64,000 nt of DNA from QHWT01 sp963755695 (GTDB lineage: Bacteria; Acidobacteriota; Vicinamibacteria; Vicinamibacterales; 2-12-FULL-66-21). Under the pieces are notes generated by a model. The model searched no databases and was not told the DNA's origin. It saw only the letters and a list, made by a program, of their open reading frames with translations. Positions 1 through 9,701 of the stretch are shown here, piece by piece. Each line of letters begins with the position of its first letter. Position 1 is the first letter of the stretch. Made by a program: the position numbers and the translations under genes. Where the stretch lies: assembly GCA_963755695.1 (NCBI GenBank), contig CAVWLB010000003.1, positions 248,001 to 312,000 of the forward strand. Direction: 5' to 3'.

Positions 1-206
1 AGACATTGCGCTCACGTCGGCGCCACGAGCGTCACGATGCGAACGTGCCCGATGTCGCGGTTGAAGTCGGCCCGAAGCGGATCGGCATGCGCGGTGAGTG
101 TGGTGTGCTGACGGACCGGACCGCGACAGGCGAGGAGCGCGACAAGGAGAAAGACAGAAGACAGAAGGCGGAAGACGGAAGTTCGGTGCCGGCGCGGGAA
201 GGGCAT
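1..206 (-). CDS. Truncated thioredoxin-like lipoprotein, probable selenoprotein (UxxC)
   Basis: The gene runs off the left edge of the window. A lipoprotein signal is seen: a basic start, a hydrophobic stretch and a lipobox ending in LLAC near residue 27, so the mature protein would be lipid-anchored outside the inner membrane. It is followed by a typical entry into a thioredoxin-like fold (DFNRDIGHVRIVTLVAPT). The next codon is TGA (12-14), and reading on gives U-A-Q-C before the edge. U-x-x-C exactly replaces the CxxC redox motif, so I read the TGA as selenocysteine. The bacterial SECIS hairpin would lie just beyond the edge and cannot be checked. Part of the signal peptide is encoded by a CT-rich low-complexity tract (about 148-181). 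A plain stop codon or a TGC/TGT-to-TGA error are the alternatives. Confidence 0.5.
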
Positions 207-295
207 CCGCCTATTCTATAGAAACGGTCAGCTCTGCTGGCCGTGATCGCCGAAGCTCGTGAGACGCGGCCGATCGAACCGGTAGGTGTGAACCG

Positions 296-775
296 CTAGG
301 CCGACTTGATCGTTTGCAACTGCTTCAAGTGATGGAGGTCGTGACCAGCCATTTGTGCCGCGACCCATTCCGGCGTCAGCTCACCGTACTCTGGGTGGCG
401 GAATGGACGGGTGCGCTGGGCGGCGGTCAGATTCCGGAACATCAGCACGTTCAGCTTCCTCAACGCCATGTAAGCGCCAAGTGCGGTGCGCGCCTCCGCC
501 TGATCATCCAGCGGAAGCCAATCGTCTTGGCTAAACGCCTGGGCGACATAGCCGTCCTGGCTGGCCGCGAATCGCACGCGGGTCGTCAGCGCCAGCTCGG
601 TCTGGGCCAGGTGGACGATCACCTGGCGGGCGGTCCACTTTCCCGGCGCGTAGGATCGCTCCCATTCGGTGACCGACCAGCCGTCGACCAGCACCCGAAT
701 GCGTTCCGGAGTTTCGGCCAGCGCGGTCAGCGGATCGGCCGTTCCAAGATCGTCGGCGTAGGGATTCTGGTGCAT
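296..775 (-). CDS. DinB-like four-helix protein
   Basis: This is a 159-residue protein of the DinB/YfiT superfamily, cytosolic metal-binding four-helix bundles, some of which are thiol-dependent transferases. The family signature is visible: W-T-A-R-Q-V-I-V-H-L-A near residue 50 gives the first His, and G-H-D-L-H-H-L near the C-terminus gives the other His ligands. The length is normal. It stands alone and ends a few dozen bases before the truncated lipoprotein that lies downstream on the same strand. A second DinB-like protein is at 36.5 kb. The superfamily is confident; the substrate is unknown. Confidence 0.82.
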   Translation of the reverse strand: MHQNPYADDLGTADPLTALAETPERIRVLVDGWSVTEWERSYAPGKWTARQVIVHLAQTELALTTRVRFAASQDGYVAQAFSQDDWLPLDDQAEARTALGAYMALRKLNVLMFRNLTAAQRTRPFRHPEYGELTPEWVAAQMAGHDLHHLKQLQTIKSA

Positions 776-814
776 GCCCGCGACATTACGGACAGTCGCG
801 GGCGCCTGTCAATG

Positions 815-870
815 CACTTCACCAAATCAGCCATTCAATTCACCAAATTTACCAATCAGCAATCACCAGA
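815..870. repeat. AT-rich degenerate repeat tract
   Basis: Unlike the GC-rich surroundings, this stretch repeats the word TTCACCAAAT and variants (TTTACCAAT, AATCACCAGAT) several times. It lies between the stop codon of the peptidase-propeller gene and the start of the DinB gene. It looks like a decayed short tandem repeat; I see no gene or clear hairpin in it. Confidence 0.45.
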
Positions 871-3800
871 TTAGAAGCCCGGCCTCAGGTTGAACTGCCA
901 CATCCATCCCTGCAGCGGACGATCGAGCGGACGCACGTAGTCGATCTCCGCCACGGCGAAACCGAGCAGGTTGATGCGTGCGGCCGCCCCGACGCTGCGC
1001 ACCAGATCGCGATCGGGGCCGGTGAAATGCAGGCCGCGGCTGCGATCCCATGCCGCGCCGGCATCGCCAAACACCGCCATCTCGATCGGCAGCGGCCCGT
1101 AGAAATCGCCCCGGCCGAAAAGAGACCAGAGCGGGACGCGCAGCTCTGCGTTCGCCACGATCATCCGTGAGCCGATCAGTTGGTCAATCACCGGACAGGA
1201 TCCGTTGATGCTCAGGCCACATTCCTCCTGACGGAATGATTCGAAGTCGTAGCCTCGAATCAGGTCCGGGTAGCCGATGAATACCGGCGTCAGCAGCGGA
1301 TCTTCGGCGCTAGGACCGTAACGGCCGTAATACATCCCGCGCAGCGCAACCGTGACCGGGCGCATCGGCATCAGGTAGGTTCGAGCGTCGGCCAGGGCCG
1401 CTCCGTAGTTGAGTGTTCCCATCGTCTGATCTATCTGGAGACGATAACGCGAGCCTCGGATCGGACTCGTCACACCAAAAATCGATGTGTCGCGAACCAG
1501 CGCAGAAGAAGCAATCCCGAGGTTCAGCGTCGGGAAGGTGCTCAGAGTCTGCGTGTTCTGGCTCAACTCCTGGCCCGTTACCGGATCGAAGATCGTCGTG
1601 GTCACGTCTTCCTTACCGCTGATTTGCCGTAGTCCACCGGACAACTCGACGCGCGCAGCGCGGCTGAAGGGATACACCGCCAGACCCGACAAGCCGCGAT
1701 CGGTCTGTAAGGCGCGGATCTCGTCCTGCGCGACCACAACCGTGCCGTCGGATGTCTGCGCGAGCGACTGATCGAAACCACGGACGACGTACGGCGTCGA
1801 GTCGACGGATGCTCCCCAGTTCCAGCGGTGCGTACGATTCAAGTAAATGAGATTGCCGCCCGTTTCGTCGAAACGGTTCGTCGCCTGGATGCTGCCGGCC
1901 AGAACGTGATTGCCGAGGATGTCGCTGAACATCGCCGATATCCCGCCGCCGGCATACGCACCGAAGCTGTCCACGCCAACCCCGACGACCGGCTGGCCGA
2001 CGAAATCGACGCTCAGATGAGGCTGGTATTTCTCCGAAGGAAATGCGTCCGTAGCCGGCAGTCCGTCCGACGTGTCGGTGAGCGACGCGTAGACGCGACC
2101 TTCGCCGGTCGTGCGCGGCGGCAGGATGCCGGCGTCGCGCGCGACGCCCGGCGACAGCGCCATGCCCGCGAGTTGTTGCGGGGTGTCGAGCGAGTAGATG
2201 TTGTAGCCGTCGTCCTCGTACACGCTGAATGCCAGGCGCGTTGCGGTAGCGGACATCGACGGACTGAGATCCGTGATCCCGCTCGCGCCCGTCAGAAGAT
2301 TGGTGACCTGCGTGGTCGACCCGGTGTCGATGTCGAGCCGGTAGATGTTCGAGATCCCACGGCGGTCCGACACGAAGTAGACGCCACGGCCATCCACCGT
2401 CCACTGCGGATCGATGTTCTTGGCGTTTTCAAAGCCGCCGAGCGGACGGATATCACCGCTCTCCACGTCGATGGTCGCGAGACGCAGATTGCCAGCGCGC
2501 AGGTCGCGGAGGTTCGTGCTGAAGCGATCCGTGCTGAACGCGATCGACCGGCCGTCGGGAGACCACGAGGGGTGAATCTCGGCGAAAGCGTCGTTCGTCA
2601 GCCGGCGCATCTGTGTGCTCTCGAGGTTGTATACGAAGAGGTCGTTGTAACCGCCCGCCAGGGCTGAGAAGGCGATCTGCCGGCCGTCGGGCGACCAGGT
2701 GGGATTGAGTACCTCGATCGAGATCCTTCAGGGTGATCTCCCGTTCCTTCCGCCCTCGTTCGACATCGACGATAGTGAGGATCGCGTTACCGTTGCTCAG
2801 TCCAGGGAACACGAAACGTCGCCCGTCGTGGGACCACGCCCCCGCGGAGTCGATGAATTCGATGCTATCGAGGTGGGCGTTGGTGGCGGTGTCCGTGATC
2901 TTGTTCAGGACCTTGCCGGTCGTGGCGTCCGCCACGTACAGGTCGATCGAGAAGAAGTCGCGTGATGAAAAGAACACGATCTTGCTTCCGTCGGGACTGA
3001 GTTCCGGGCTGACGTTCACGCCCCCCTTGTGCCGTTCGTCGGTGATCAGCGGTCGCGCGAATGCCTCCGGCATCTTCGTCGTTTCCGCAATCGGCCGGTA
3101 GGCTGCGTAGGTGGCGTCGTGCCACTGCGTGGAAAGCTCTTTCGAGTTCACCCCGAGGACTCGCTGGAATCCACCCTGATACCCATCCCTGCCGACGGAC
3201 GCGCGGAGCAGGGCTGCCGATCATTTCGTCGCCATACCGGCCGCCGATGTACGCCCAGAGCGCCTCACCGTAGCGATATGGGAAGTACTTCGGGTTGTCG
3301 AGTTGGTCGATGTCGGGCAGCTTCTCGCGACGGACCGACTCCCGCATCCACATCGCCGTATTGGGATCGTCGGGGCCGAGCGACAGATACTCCGCCATTC
3401 CCTCGATGAACCACAGCGGCAGCGACAATGCTCCCCCCGAGCCTGCCGCGGCGCCGCTCGCGCTGGTATCGGTGATGTCGTACTGGAACGCGTGGACGAT
3501 CTCGTGGCCCAGCACGTGATCGGTCGATTGGATTGGTCCGGCAAACGGCAGGATGATGCGGCGCTTGTAGGCTTCGGTGACGCCGCCGGTCCCCTCGCCG
3601 AGATCCCCTTCAACGGCATTGGTCTGGCGGAATTGGGAGCCGCTGCCATAAAGGATGAGCGGCTGCCTGTGCTTCAGCTGATGCTTCAGCAGGATCGAGA
3701 ACCGCTCGTACCATCGTTCCGCCATCCGCCCGGCCATCCGCGCGGCGCTCTCTTCCTCCGGGTAGTAGTACACGTCGAAGTGAGCCGTCTTCATGACCTG

Positions 3801-3923
3801 AAACTTGAAGGTGCGATACTGGACCTTGTTCTGTCCGAAGTAGCCGACCTGGGCGTCGACCGGGCTCGGCGCGGTGAAGAAGAGGCCGAGCGCGATGACG
3901 GCCGCAGGCAGAGTTCGTTTCAT
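871..3923 (-). CDS. Secreted peptidase / TolB propeller / outer-membrane barrel protein (two frameshifts)
   Basis: One gene broken by two indels, near 3217 and near 2713. The start is the ATG preceded by GGAGG; it gives a signal peptide ending in VDAQ. The N-terminal domain is a gluzincin-like metallopeptidase (peptidase MA type): H-E-I-V-H (HExxH) in GHEIVHAFQYD, with the third ligand in EGMAEYLSLG. The middle has PD40/TolB repeats such as SPDGSKIVFFSSRD, SWSPDGRSIAFS and TWSPDGRQIAF. The C-terminal 350 residues are amphipathic beta strands ending in aromatic Phe (NLRPGF), like a surface-antigen/BamA-type barrel. It probably acts in the outer membrane with a periplasmic protease-propeller part. 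Both shifts lie between recognisable segments, so sequencing error is more likely than decay. Confidence 0.75.
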
Positions 3924-4055
3924 TGTTGGTTGCCTCCAGACCGGCGCCAGGTCGAGAGGCTGCAACCGACGTACCGATGGAACAAAGGGCCGTTGAGCTC
4001 CGTCTCACCAGAACGCCGCCGCTGCCGCCTGCCGATACTGCCCCCGGGAGGAGTC

Positions 4056-5087
4056 GTGTCTCGTTCTACTGACCTCGTGAGCCGAGTTGCGCTCATTGTC
4101 TTTGTCTTAGCCTCCGCCGTGATCGTGGCGCAGGAACCGGCGTCGAAATCAACCGACCTCGACTCGTTCATGGCGCAGGCCCTGCAGCGCCGCGAGGTCG
4201 ATCGCAAGACGCTTGGCGACTACGTGCTCGACGAGGTCGAGACGTTCGAGATCCTCGGACCCGGCGGCGCACCCATCAACCGCTTCAAGCGTGAGTACAC
4301 GTGGTACGTGCGTGACGGCATTCACGTCCGCAGCCCGCTCAAGTACGACGGCGTGCCGATTTCAGAGTCGGATCGCCGTGCCTACGAGGAGCGGTGGATT
4401 CACAGCGAGAACGAGCGGCGGAAGCATCGCACCGAGCGAGAGGCCGAGCGCGAGAAAGAAGGAAAGGTACCGGACTTCACCCTCCGTCCGGTGAATGAAC
4501 CGAGATTCGTCTCGGAGTCTTACTTCCTGGACTTCAAGTTCGAGCCGGGCAACTACTACCTCGCCGGCAAAGAGAAGCTGGAATCGCAAGACGTGCTTCG
4601 CATCGATTACCTCCCGACCCATCTCTTCAACGACGATGATGACGACCAAGGTCGGGAGGAAAGGAATGCGGAGCGTTCGAACGACAAGGACCAGAAGAAG
4701 AGCGAGTCGAAGAAGAACGACAGCGAGGCGAAGCAGGACGAACGCGAGAAGCGCACCGAGCAGGACATCGAACGGAAGATGAACAAGACCGCGCAGATCA
4801 CCTTGTGGATCGATCCAACCAACCATCAGATCGTCAAGTACACCTTCGCCAACGTGTGGATGGATTTCCTTCCCGGGGCGTGGCTCGTACGCGTCGACGA
4901 CCTGCACGCCTCCATGGAAATGGGCCAGCCGTTTCAGGGCGTGTGGCTGCCGCGGAACATTGCCATTCATGCCGGCATCACGCTGGCCAACGGATCCTTC
5001 GAAGCCGCGTATCGTCGGGACTTCTCACGCTATCGCAAGGCGGATGTCTCCTCGCGGGTCAGCATTCCCAAGCAGGGGGCGCGCTGA
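4056..5087 (+). CDS. Secreted protein of unknown function with charged linker
   Basis: About 343 residues. I chose the GTG start because GGGAGGAG lies just before it; a second in-frame GTG at 4077 would still leave the signal segment (VALIVFVLASAVIVAQ). No family is recognised. Visible features: an N-terminal part with many aromatic residues (EYTWYVRDG), a strongly charged low-complexity stretch rich in Asp, Glu and Lys at about residues 200-245, and a C-terminal beta-rich part (ITLWIDPTNHQIVKYTF) resembling outer-membrane lipoprotein-sorting folds. It overlaps the next gene by one base (TGATG), so the two are probably co-translated and may work together at the outer membrane. Confidence 0.7.
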   Translation: MSRSTDLVSRVALIVFVLASAVIVAQEPASKSTDLDSFMAQALQRREVDRKTLGDYVLDEVETFEILGPGGAPINRFKREYTWYVRDGIHVRSPLKYDGVPISESDRRAYEERWIHSENERRKHRTEREAEREKEGKVPDFTLRPVNEPRFVSESYFLDFKFEPGNYYLAGKEKLESQDVLRIDYLPTHLFNDDDDDQGREERNAERSNDKDQKKSESKKNDSEAKQDEREKRTEQDIERKMNKTAQITLWIDPTNHQIVKYTFANVWMDFLPGAWLVRVDDLHASMEMGQPFQGVWLPRNIAIHAGITLANGSFEAAYRRDFSRYRKADVSSRVSIPKQGAR

Positions 5088-6349
5088 TGCGCATCTGGCT
5101 GTCGGTCGTCGCGCTGGCGGCCCTCCTTTTCGCGCCCACCGCCGCCATCGAGGCCTCGAGCGCCCAGCCGACCGAAACGATCGCCGAGATCCGGGTACAC
5201 GGCAATGCCACGATTCATGACGAAGAGGTCATCAAGCTCGCTGGTGTGACGCTGGGGGCGACGCTCACTCCCGGCGCGGTTCCTGAGATCGAAAAGCGCC
5301 TGCGCGACAGCGGCCGATTCGACGAGGTGGAGGTGCGCAAACGCTATCGCACGCTTGCGATGGATGAAGTCGCGCTGATCCTGCTCGTACACGAGCGGCC
5401 CGGCGTCACCCCCGAAGGGAATCGGCCGCCGGCATTCAAGCGAGTGACCAGCCGTCTCATGTTCCTGCCCATCCTGCATTACGACGATGGCTATGGGTGG
5501 ACCTACGGCGCGCGAACGAGCGCTGTCGACCTGCTGGGCCTGGGCGAAAGGCTGTCGGTCCCCCTATCCTGGGGCGCCACGCGGCGCGCGGCGCTCGAGT
5601 CGGAGCGGACGTTCGACGCGGGGCCGTTCACGCGCGTCCTCGGATCGTTTGGCATCTCGCAGCGCGAGAACCCGTTCTACGACGTGGACGATCAGCGGAC
5701 AGAGGTCAACGGACGCGTCGAGCGGCGCCTGTTTCGCCTGCTGACGCTCGGAGCTGACGCGGGACACACCGATATCTCGTTCGGTGGAAATGACGGCCAT
5801 TTCTGGACCTCCGGTGCCGATGTGACGCTGGACACCCGCGGCGACCCGGCATTTCCGAGCGACGCCGTCCTGCTCGGCGCCGGCTGGAATCGGCTGCACC
5901 AGTCCGGCGGCGCCCCGGATATCAATCGGTACCGGCTCGACGGCCGCGGCTACAAGAGAATCTATCGCCAGGCCGTGGTGGCCGTGCACGGGCAGTACAA
6001 CACCGCCAGTGCGCCGCTGCCGCCGTACGAGCAATGGCTGCTGGGCGGAGACTCGCTGCGCGGGACGCACGGCGGAACCTTCGCGGGAGACAAACGATTG
6101 CTCGGCGGCATCGAACTGCGGGTCCCCTTCTCGTCGCCTCTCAGCACCGGCCGCGTCGGGTTCAATGTCTTCCTGGACTCCGGCATCGACGCACCCTACG
6201 GTCAGCGCCTCGCGGACGCCGAAATCCATCGCAGCGCCGGCGCGGGCCTGTTCATCGTCGCGCCGCTCATCCGGCTCAACTTCGACGTCGCCCGATCGCT
6301 CGACGACCACAGCACCCGGTTCCACTTTGGCACTGGCTTTACTTTCTGA
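5087..6349 (+). CDS. One-POTRA outer-membrane barrel protein (BamA/TamA family-like)
   Basis: 420 residues. Signal peptide (ends near EASSAQ), then a single POTRA-like domain (IAEIRVHGNATIHDEEVIKL ... RLRDSGRFDEVEVRKRY), then a beta barrel. Barrel marks include the surface-antigen motif around LLGGDSLRGTHGGTFAGDKR, corresponding to the GG..RG loop of Omp85 proteins, and a C-terminal Phe (FHFGTGFTF). Real BamA has five POTRAs, so this is a reduced Omp85 relative. The start overlaps the stop of the upstream secreted protein, suggesting that protein is its partner or substrate. Confidence 0.78.
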   Translation: MRIWLSVVALAALLFAPTAAIEASSAQPTETIAEIRVHGNATIHDEEVIKLAGVTLGATLTPGAVPEIEKRLRDSGRFDEVEVRKRYRTLAMDEVALILLVHERPGVTPEGNRPPAFKRVTSRLMFLPILHYDDGYGWTYGARTSAVDLLGLGERLSVPLSWGATRRAALESERTFDAGPFTRVLGSFGISQRENPFYDVDDQRTEVNGRVERRLFRLLTLGADAGHTDISFGGNDGHFWTSGADVTLDTRGDPAFPSDAVLLGAGWNRLHQSGGAPDINRYRLDGRGYKRIYRQAVVAVHGQYNTASAPLPPYEQWLLGGDSLRGTHGGTFAGDKRLLGGIELRVPFSSPLSTGRVGFNVFLDSGIDAPYGQRLADAEIHRSAGAGLFIVAPLIRLNFDVARSLDDHSTRFHFGTGFTF

Positions 6350-6372
6350 CGCGGGTCGATGCTCAATGGTCA

Positions 6373-7593
6373 ATGCTCATTGCTGAGCGGCGGGATCAGC
6401 GAAACGCCGTCGTTGCCGGATTTCTTGGCTGGACCCTCGACGCCTTTGACTTCTTCATTCTAACGCTCGTCCTCGAGGACATTGCGGCGGCGTTCGGCAA
6501 GACGCGGCCGCAGGTCGCGCTCGCCATCACGCTGACGCTGGCCATGCGCCCCCTCGGCGCCATCATCTTCGGCCTGATGGCCGATCGCTACGGCCGCCGC
6601 CTGCCCTTGATGCTCAACGTGATTTTCTATGCGCTGATTTCGGTGCTATGCGGTCTGGCGCCGAGTTACGGGATGTTTCTGTTGCTGCGCATGCTGTTCG
6701 GTATCGGCATGGGTGGCGAGTGGGGCGTCGGCGCGTCGCTCGCGCTCGAGTCTGCACCGCCCCGCCTGCGCGGGCTTCTGTCCGGATTCCTCCAGGAGGG
6801 CTACGCGATCGGCAACCTGCTTGCGGCTCTCGCCTTCCGCACGATCTATCCCGTCGCCAACGCGCACTTCCCTGGCAATGGCTGGCGGATCATGTTTTTC
6901 ATCGGTGGATTGCCCGCTCTGCTGTCCTTGTTCATCCGCGCGCGGGTGAAAGAGTCCCCCGCATGGCACGAACACCGGACCGATTGGCCGACCTACCGTC
7001 GCGTGCTGGTTCAGCACCTGCGGCGCTTCGTGTACCTCGTGCTGCTCATGGCGATGATGAACTTCGTCTCGCATGGCACCCAGGACATGTACCCGACGCT
7101 GCTCGCCACGATCGGCTACTCCAAGACGCGGATCGCCGACCTCACAATGATCTCGATGGTTGGCGCCGTGCTGGGTGGCCTCGTCTTCGGCTACTACTCC
7201 GATCATCGCGGGCGCCGCCGCGCGATGATCACCGCGTGTGCCTGCGCGCTGCTGGTGCTGCCCTTCTGGATCGCAGGATTCAGCCCGCTGTCGACGGTGG
7301 CAGGCGTATTCATGATGCAGTTCTTCGTCCAGGGTGCGTGGGGCGTGGTTCCGGCGCACATCAACGAGCTCTCGCCCGGCGCCATCCGCGGCTTCTTCCC
7401 CGGCTTCGCCTACCAGCTCGGCGTGCTCTGCGCATCGAGCATTCCGTACATCGAGTCGGCGCTGGGTGAAGTCTTTACTTACCGGCAGTCGATGGGACTG
7501 TTGATGACCGTGGTGTTTGTTGCCGCCGTCATCGTGATTGCGGCCGGGCCGGAGGCAAGAGGCACGAGCTTCAGGAAGCCGATTGGAACGTGA
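6373..7593 (+). CDS. MFS transporter, carboxylate/sialate-type
   Basis: A 406-residue polytopic protein of the major facilitator superfamily. Conserved marks: the N-terminal segment GFLWTLDAFDFF-like (GWTLDAFDFFILT), the loop 2-3 motif G-L-M-A-D-R-Y-G-R-R, the motif R-x-L-x-G-x-G-x-G-G-E-W near TM4, and G-Y-Y-S-D-H-R-G-R-R in the second half. The DAFDFF and GGEWGVG signatures are typical of the lactate/pyruvate/sialate symporter branch, so a monocarboxylate is the most likely cargo. The ATG at 6373 is the first in-frame start; upstream readings overlap the barrel gene. Confidence 0.8.
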   Translation: MLIAERRDQRNAVVAGFLGWTLDAFDFFILTLVLEDIAAAFGKTRPQVALAITLTLAMRPLGAIIFGLMADRYGRRLPLMLNVIFYALISVLCGLAPSYGMFLLLRMLFGIGMGGEWGVGASLALESAPPRLRGLLSGFLQEGYAIGNLLAALAFRTIYPVANAHFPGNGWRIMFFIGGLPALLSLFIRARVKESPAWHEHRTDWPTYRRVLVQHLRRFVYLVLLMAMMNFVSHGTQDMYPTLLATIGYSKTRIADLTMISMVGAVLGGLVFGYYSDHRGRRRAMITACACALLVLPFWIAGFSPLSTVAGVFMMQFFVQGAWGVVPAHINELSPGAIRGFFPGFAYQLGVLCASSIPYIESALGEVFTYRQSMGLLMTVVFVAAVIVIAAGPEARGTSFRKPIGT

Positions 7594-7632
7594 GCGCCCG
7601 CGTCGATTGCAACCAGATGAAGATGGTCTTGG

Positions 7633-7661
7633 GCAGCCCGCTCCCATTGAGAACGGGCTGC
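7633..7661. terminator. Hairpin between convergent genes
   Basis: A perfect 8-bp stem (GCAGCCCG / CGGGCTGC) with a 13-base loop sits between the stop codons of the MFS gene (plus) and the cupredoxin-propeller gene (minus). There is no T-run; by position it is probably a bidirectional terminator or mRNA 3-prime end. Confidence 0.55.
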
Positions 7662-7670
7662 ATCCGACAT

Positions 7671-9492
7671 CTACTTTCCAATCGGATTGATCTGCGCCGG
7701 GGTCAGTTGCGCCTTCCATGCGGCTGGCAGCTGCTGCACCCAGCCGTTGTAGGGCACCGGAATCGCCAGCACGCCCTGGCCGCCCATTCCAGCAAGGCCG
7801 ACGACCTGGTCGTCGCTGACGGTCGCCGGATTCGCGGTCATCAGCACGCGGCCGGCGATCTTCGCGTCCGTGAAATTGCCGTCGCCATTGGGATCGGCAT
7901 CGACTACGGTCAGCACGTTCGCGAACTTGTTGGCCACATACGCGTAGTATCCGCCTCCCTTCTTGGCCCCGAACTGCACGCCGTGCGCGCCGGCTTCGCC
8001 GTGCAGCATCGCCACGGGCTGGTCGGTCTTCGTGTCCGTGATCACAATCGTCGCGGTGAGCGTGTTGGCGGTCACCATGTACTTTCCGTCCGGGCTCACC
8101 GGGGTCTGAATCGGCAGGCCTCCAACCGGACCGGTGATCGCGCCACTGATCGGGTCGTAGTTCTTGATCAGGTCGATGGTACTCGAGCACGTTCCCCGTC
8201 GCGGTCTCGATGACCGTGATCGTGTTGTCCAGGAAGTTCGCCACGTAGTACTTGCTTCCGTCGGGCATCATACCGGTGGCGATTGGGATCGAGCCGGTGG
8301 GCACGATGGCCTTCGTGCGGTTTGAGGGAAAGTCGAAGATTGAGCTGTCTGCCGAAAATGCGTTCGGCGTCACCATCGTCTTGCCGTCGTGGCTCATCCA
8401 GTGCGCGTGCGGGTGGCCGCGGCCGATGTCGATCTTCCGCTCGACTGATGTGGCCAGCGGCGAAAGCTCCACGACCGCCTCGGGCCCTGCTTCGCCGTTC
8501 ACGGCGACGTGCACTTCATCGGTATCGGTGCGGGTCATCACGTGCGACGGCGCTTCGCCGACGGAGATCTGCCGGAGGAACCGGCCGGTCTGGCGCTCGA
8601 ATACGGTCAGCTTGCTGTCGAACCATTCCGTTTGGTAGATGAGCGTCTGGTTGCGGTCGGTCCACATGTTGTGTGGATTGTTCATGTTGATCTCGGGGAG
8701 CGCGACCTTGCGCAGGACGTTCCACGACGTGGCGTCGACGCGCGACGCCGTTCCCGGTTTCTCCTTGCCGGCGGTGCGTTCGAACTGCGTATCCACCCAG
8801 ACCTCCCCGACACCTGGCGTCGACGGGTTGAAGACCGGCGGCAGCACGATGTCGTTGCCATAGCGCTGGCTCAGCACCGCGGCCAGGTTCACCACCGCCC
8901 CGCCGGTGATGCGGACATCCACGCTCGGGTAGGTGATGTGCCACGGCGCAGGCGAGGCGAAGTTCTGCCAGTTTGCCGGGTTCGTCGCGATGAAGAACGT
9001 GCGCAACAACCGCGTCGCCAGGTCGCTGCTCGTCGGTACCATGATCCCGTTGACGAGTGTGATGTTCTCGCCGAGATCGAGTCCCTGCGTCTTGGGATCG
9101 TCGACGATCACCGCGCCGAGCATGTACGGGTGGATCTTGCAGACGAACACGTAGAGTCCGGGCGTGCGCAGCACCAGCGACGCGCTGCCCTTCTGTGCGT
9201 CGGTGTCGAACGGCATCCCCGCGGCGCCGCTCGGGAAGATCAGGCTGGTCATCGTGTGGACGGTATGCGACCGGCCGCTGAACCGCACTTCCACGCCAGG
9301 CGTCGCGACGGCGAGCGACCTGGTCCCCGCGATCGGCCCCGCGGTGCTCCGGTACCAGGACCCCGGATTATCAGTAAGGTCGAACTCGACCCGGTTGGCA
9401 TCAGCTCCGTGCAACGTCGTGCCGAGGCCAGGAATGATTGCAGTGAACGCGAGAAGGAAGAGAACCGATCGGGACGAGAGTAATGTCTTCAA
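7671..9492 (-). CDS. Secreted cupredoxin / YVTN-propeller protein (one frameshift)
   Basis: One gene with an indel near 8180. Signal peptide at residues 1-30. The next ~120 residues look like a plastocyanin-type copper domain: an early His pair (SHTVHTM) and the loop C-x-x-x-H-x-x-M in FVCKIHPYML give the usual Cys/His/Met type-1 copper ligands. The rest is a beta propeller of YVTN/lactonase type (GMMPDGSKYYVANFLDNTITVIETATG; SPDGKYMVTANTLTATIVI). After the shift it continues to LTPAQINPIGK and a stop. It is likely periplasmic, with a role in electron transfer or nitrite/N2O-reductase-like chemistry only guessed. Motifs on both sides of the shift are intact. Confidence 0.75.
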
Positions 9493-9701
9493 TTGCGCTC
9501 TCCACTTGCTGACGCGGCGACCGGAATGGCACCGCTGTACCGCCGGAGAGTCTGCAGCAGTGCCGTCGCACGGCGCCCCGCAGGGACAAGTAGTTCTGTG
9601 CGGCGCGGCGGAGGGTCGCGCTACTCATTCATGTGGCCGGGGCGCGTCCTTGACACCATGGGCTGCCGACGCGTAGGCTGCGCCCGCCCCAGAAAGGCCT
9701 C

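Noticed and set aside
6646..8170. Long minus-strand open frame across the MFS gene, continuing from the cupredoxin-propeller gene
   Set aside because: It appears only because of the indel near 8180; the translation past this point is arginine/glutamate-rich and antisense to a clear MFS gene.
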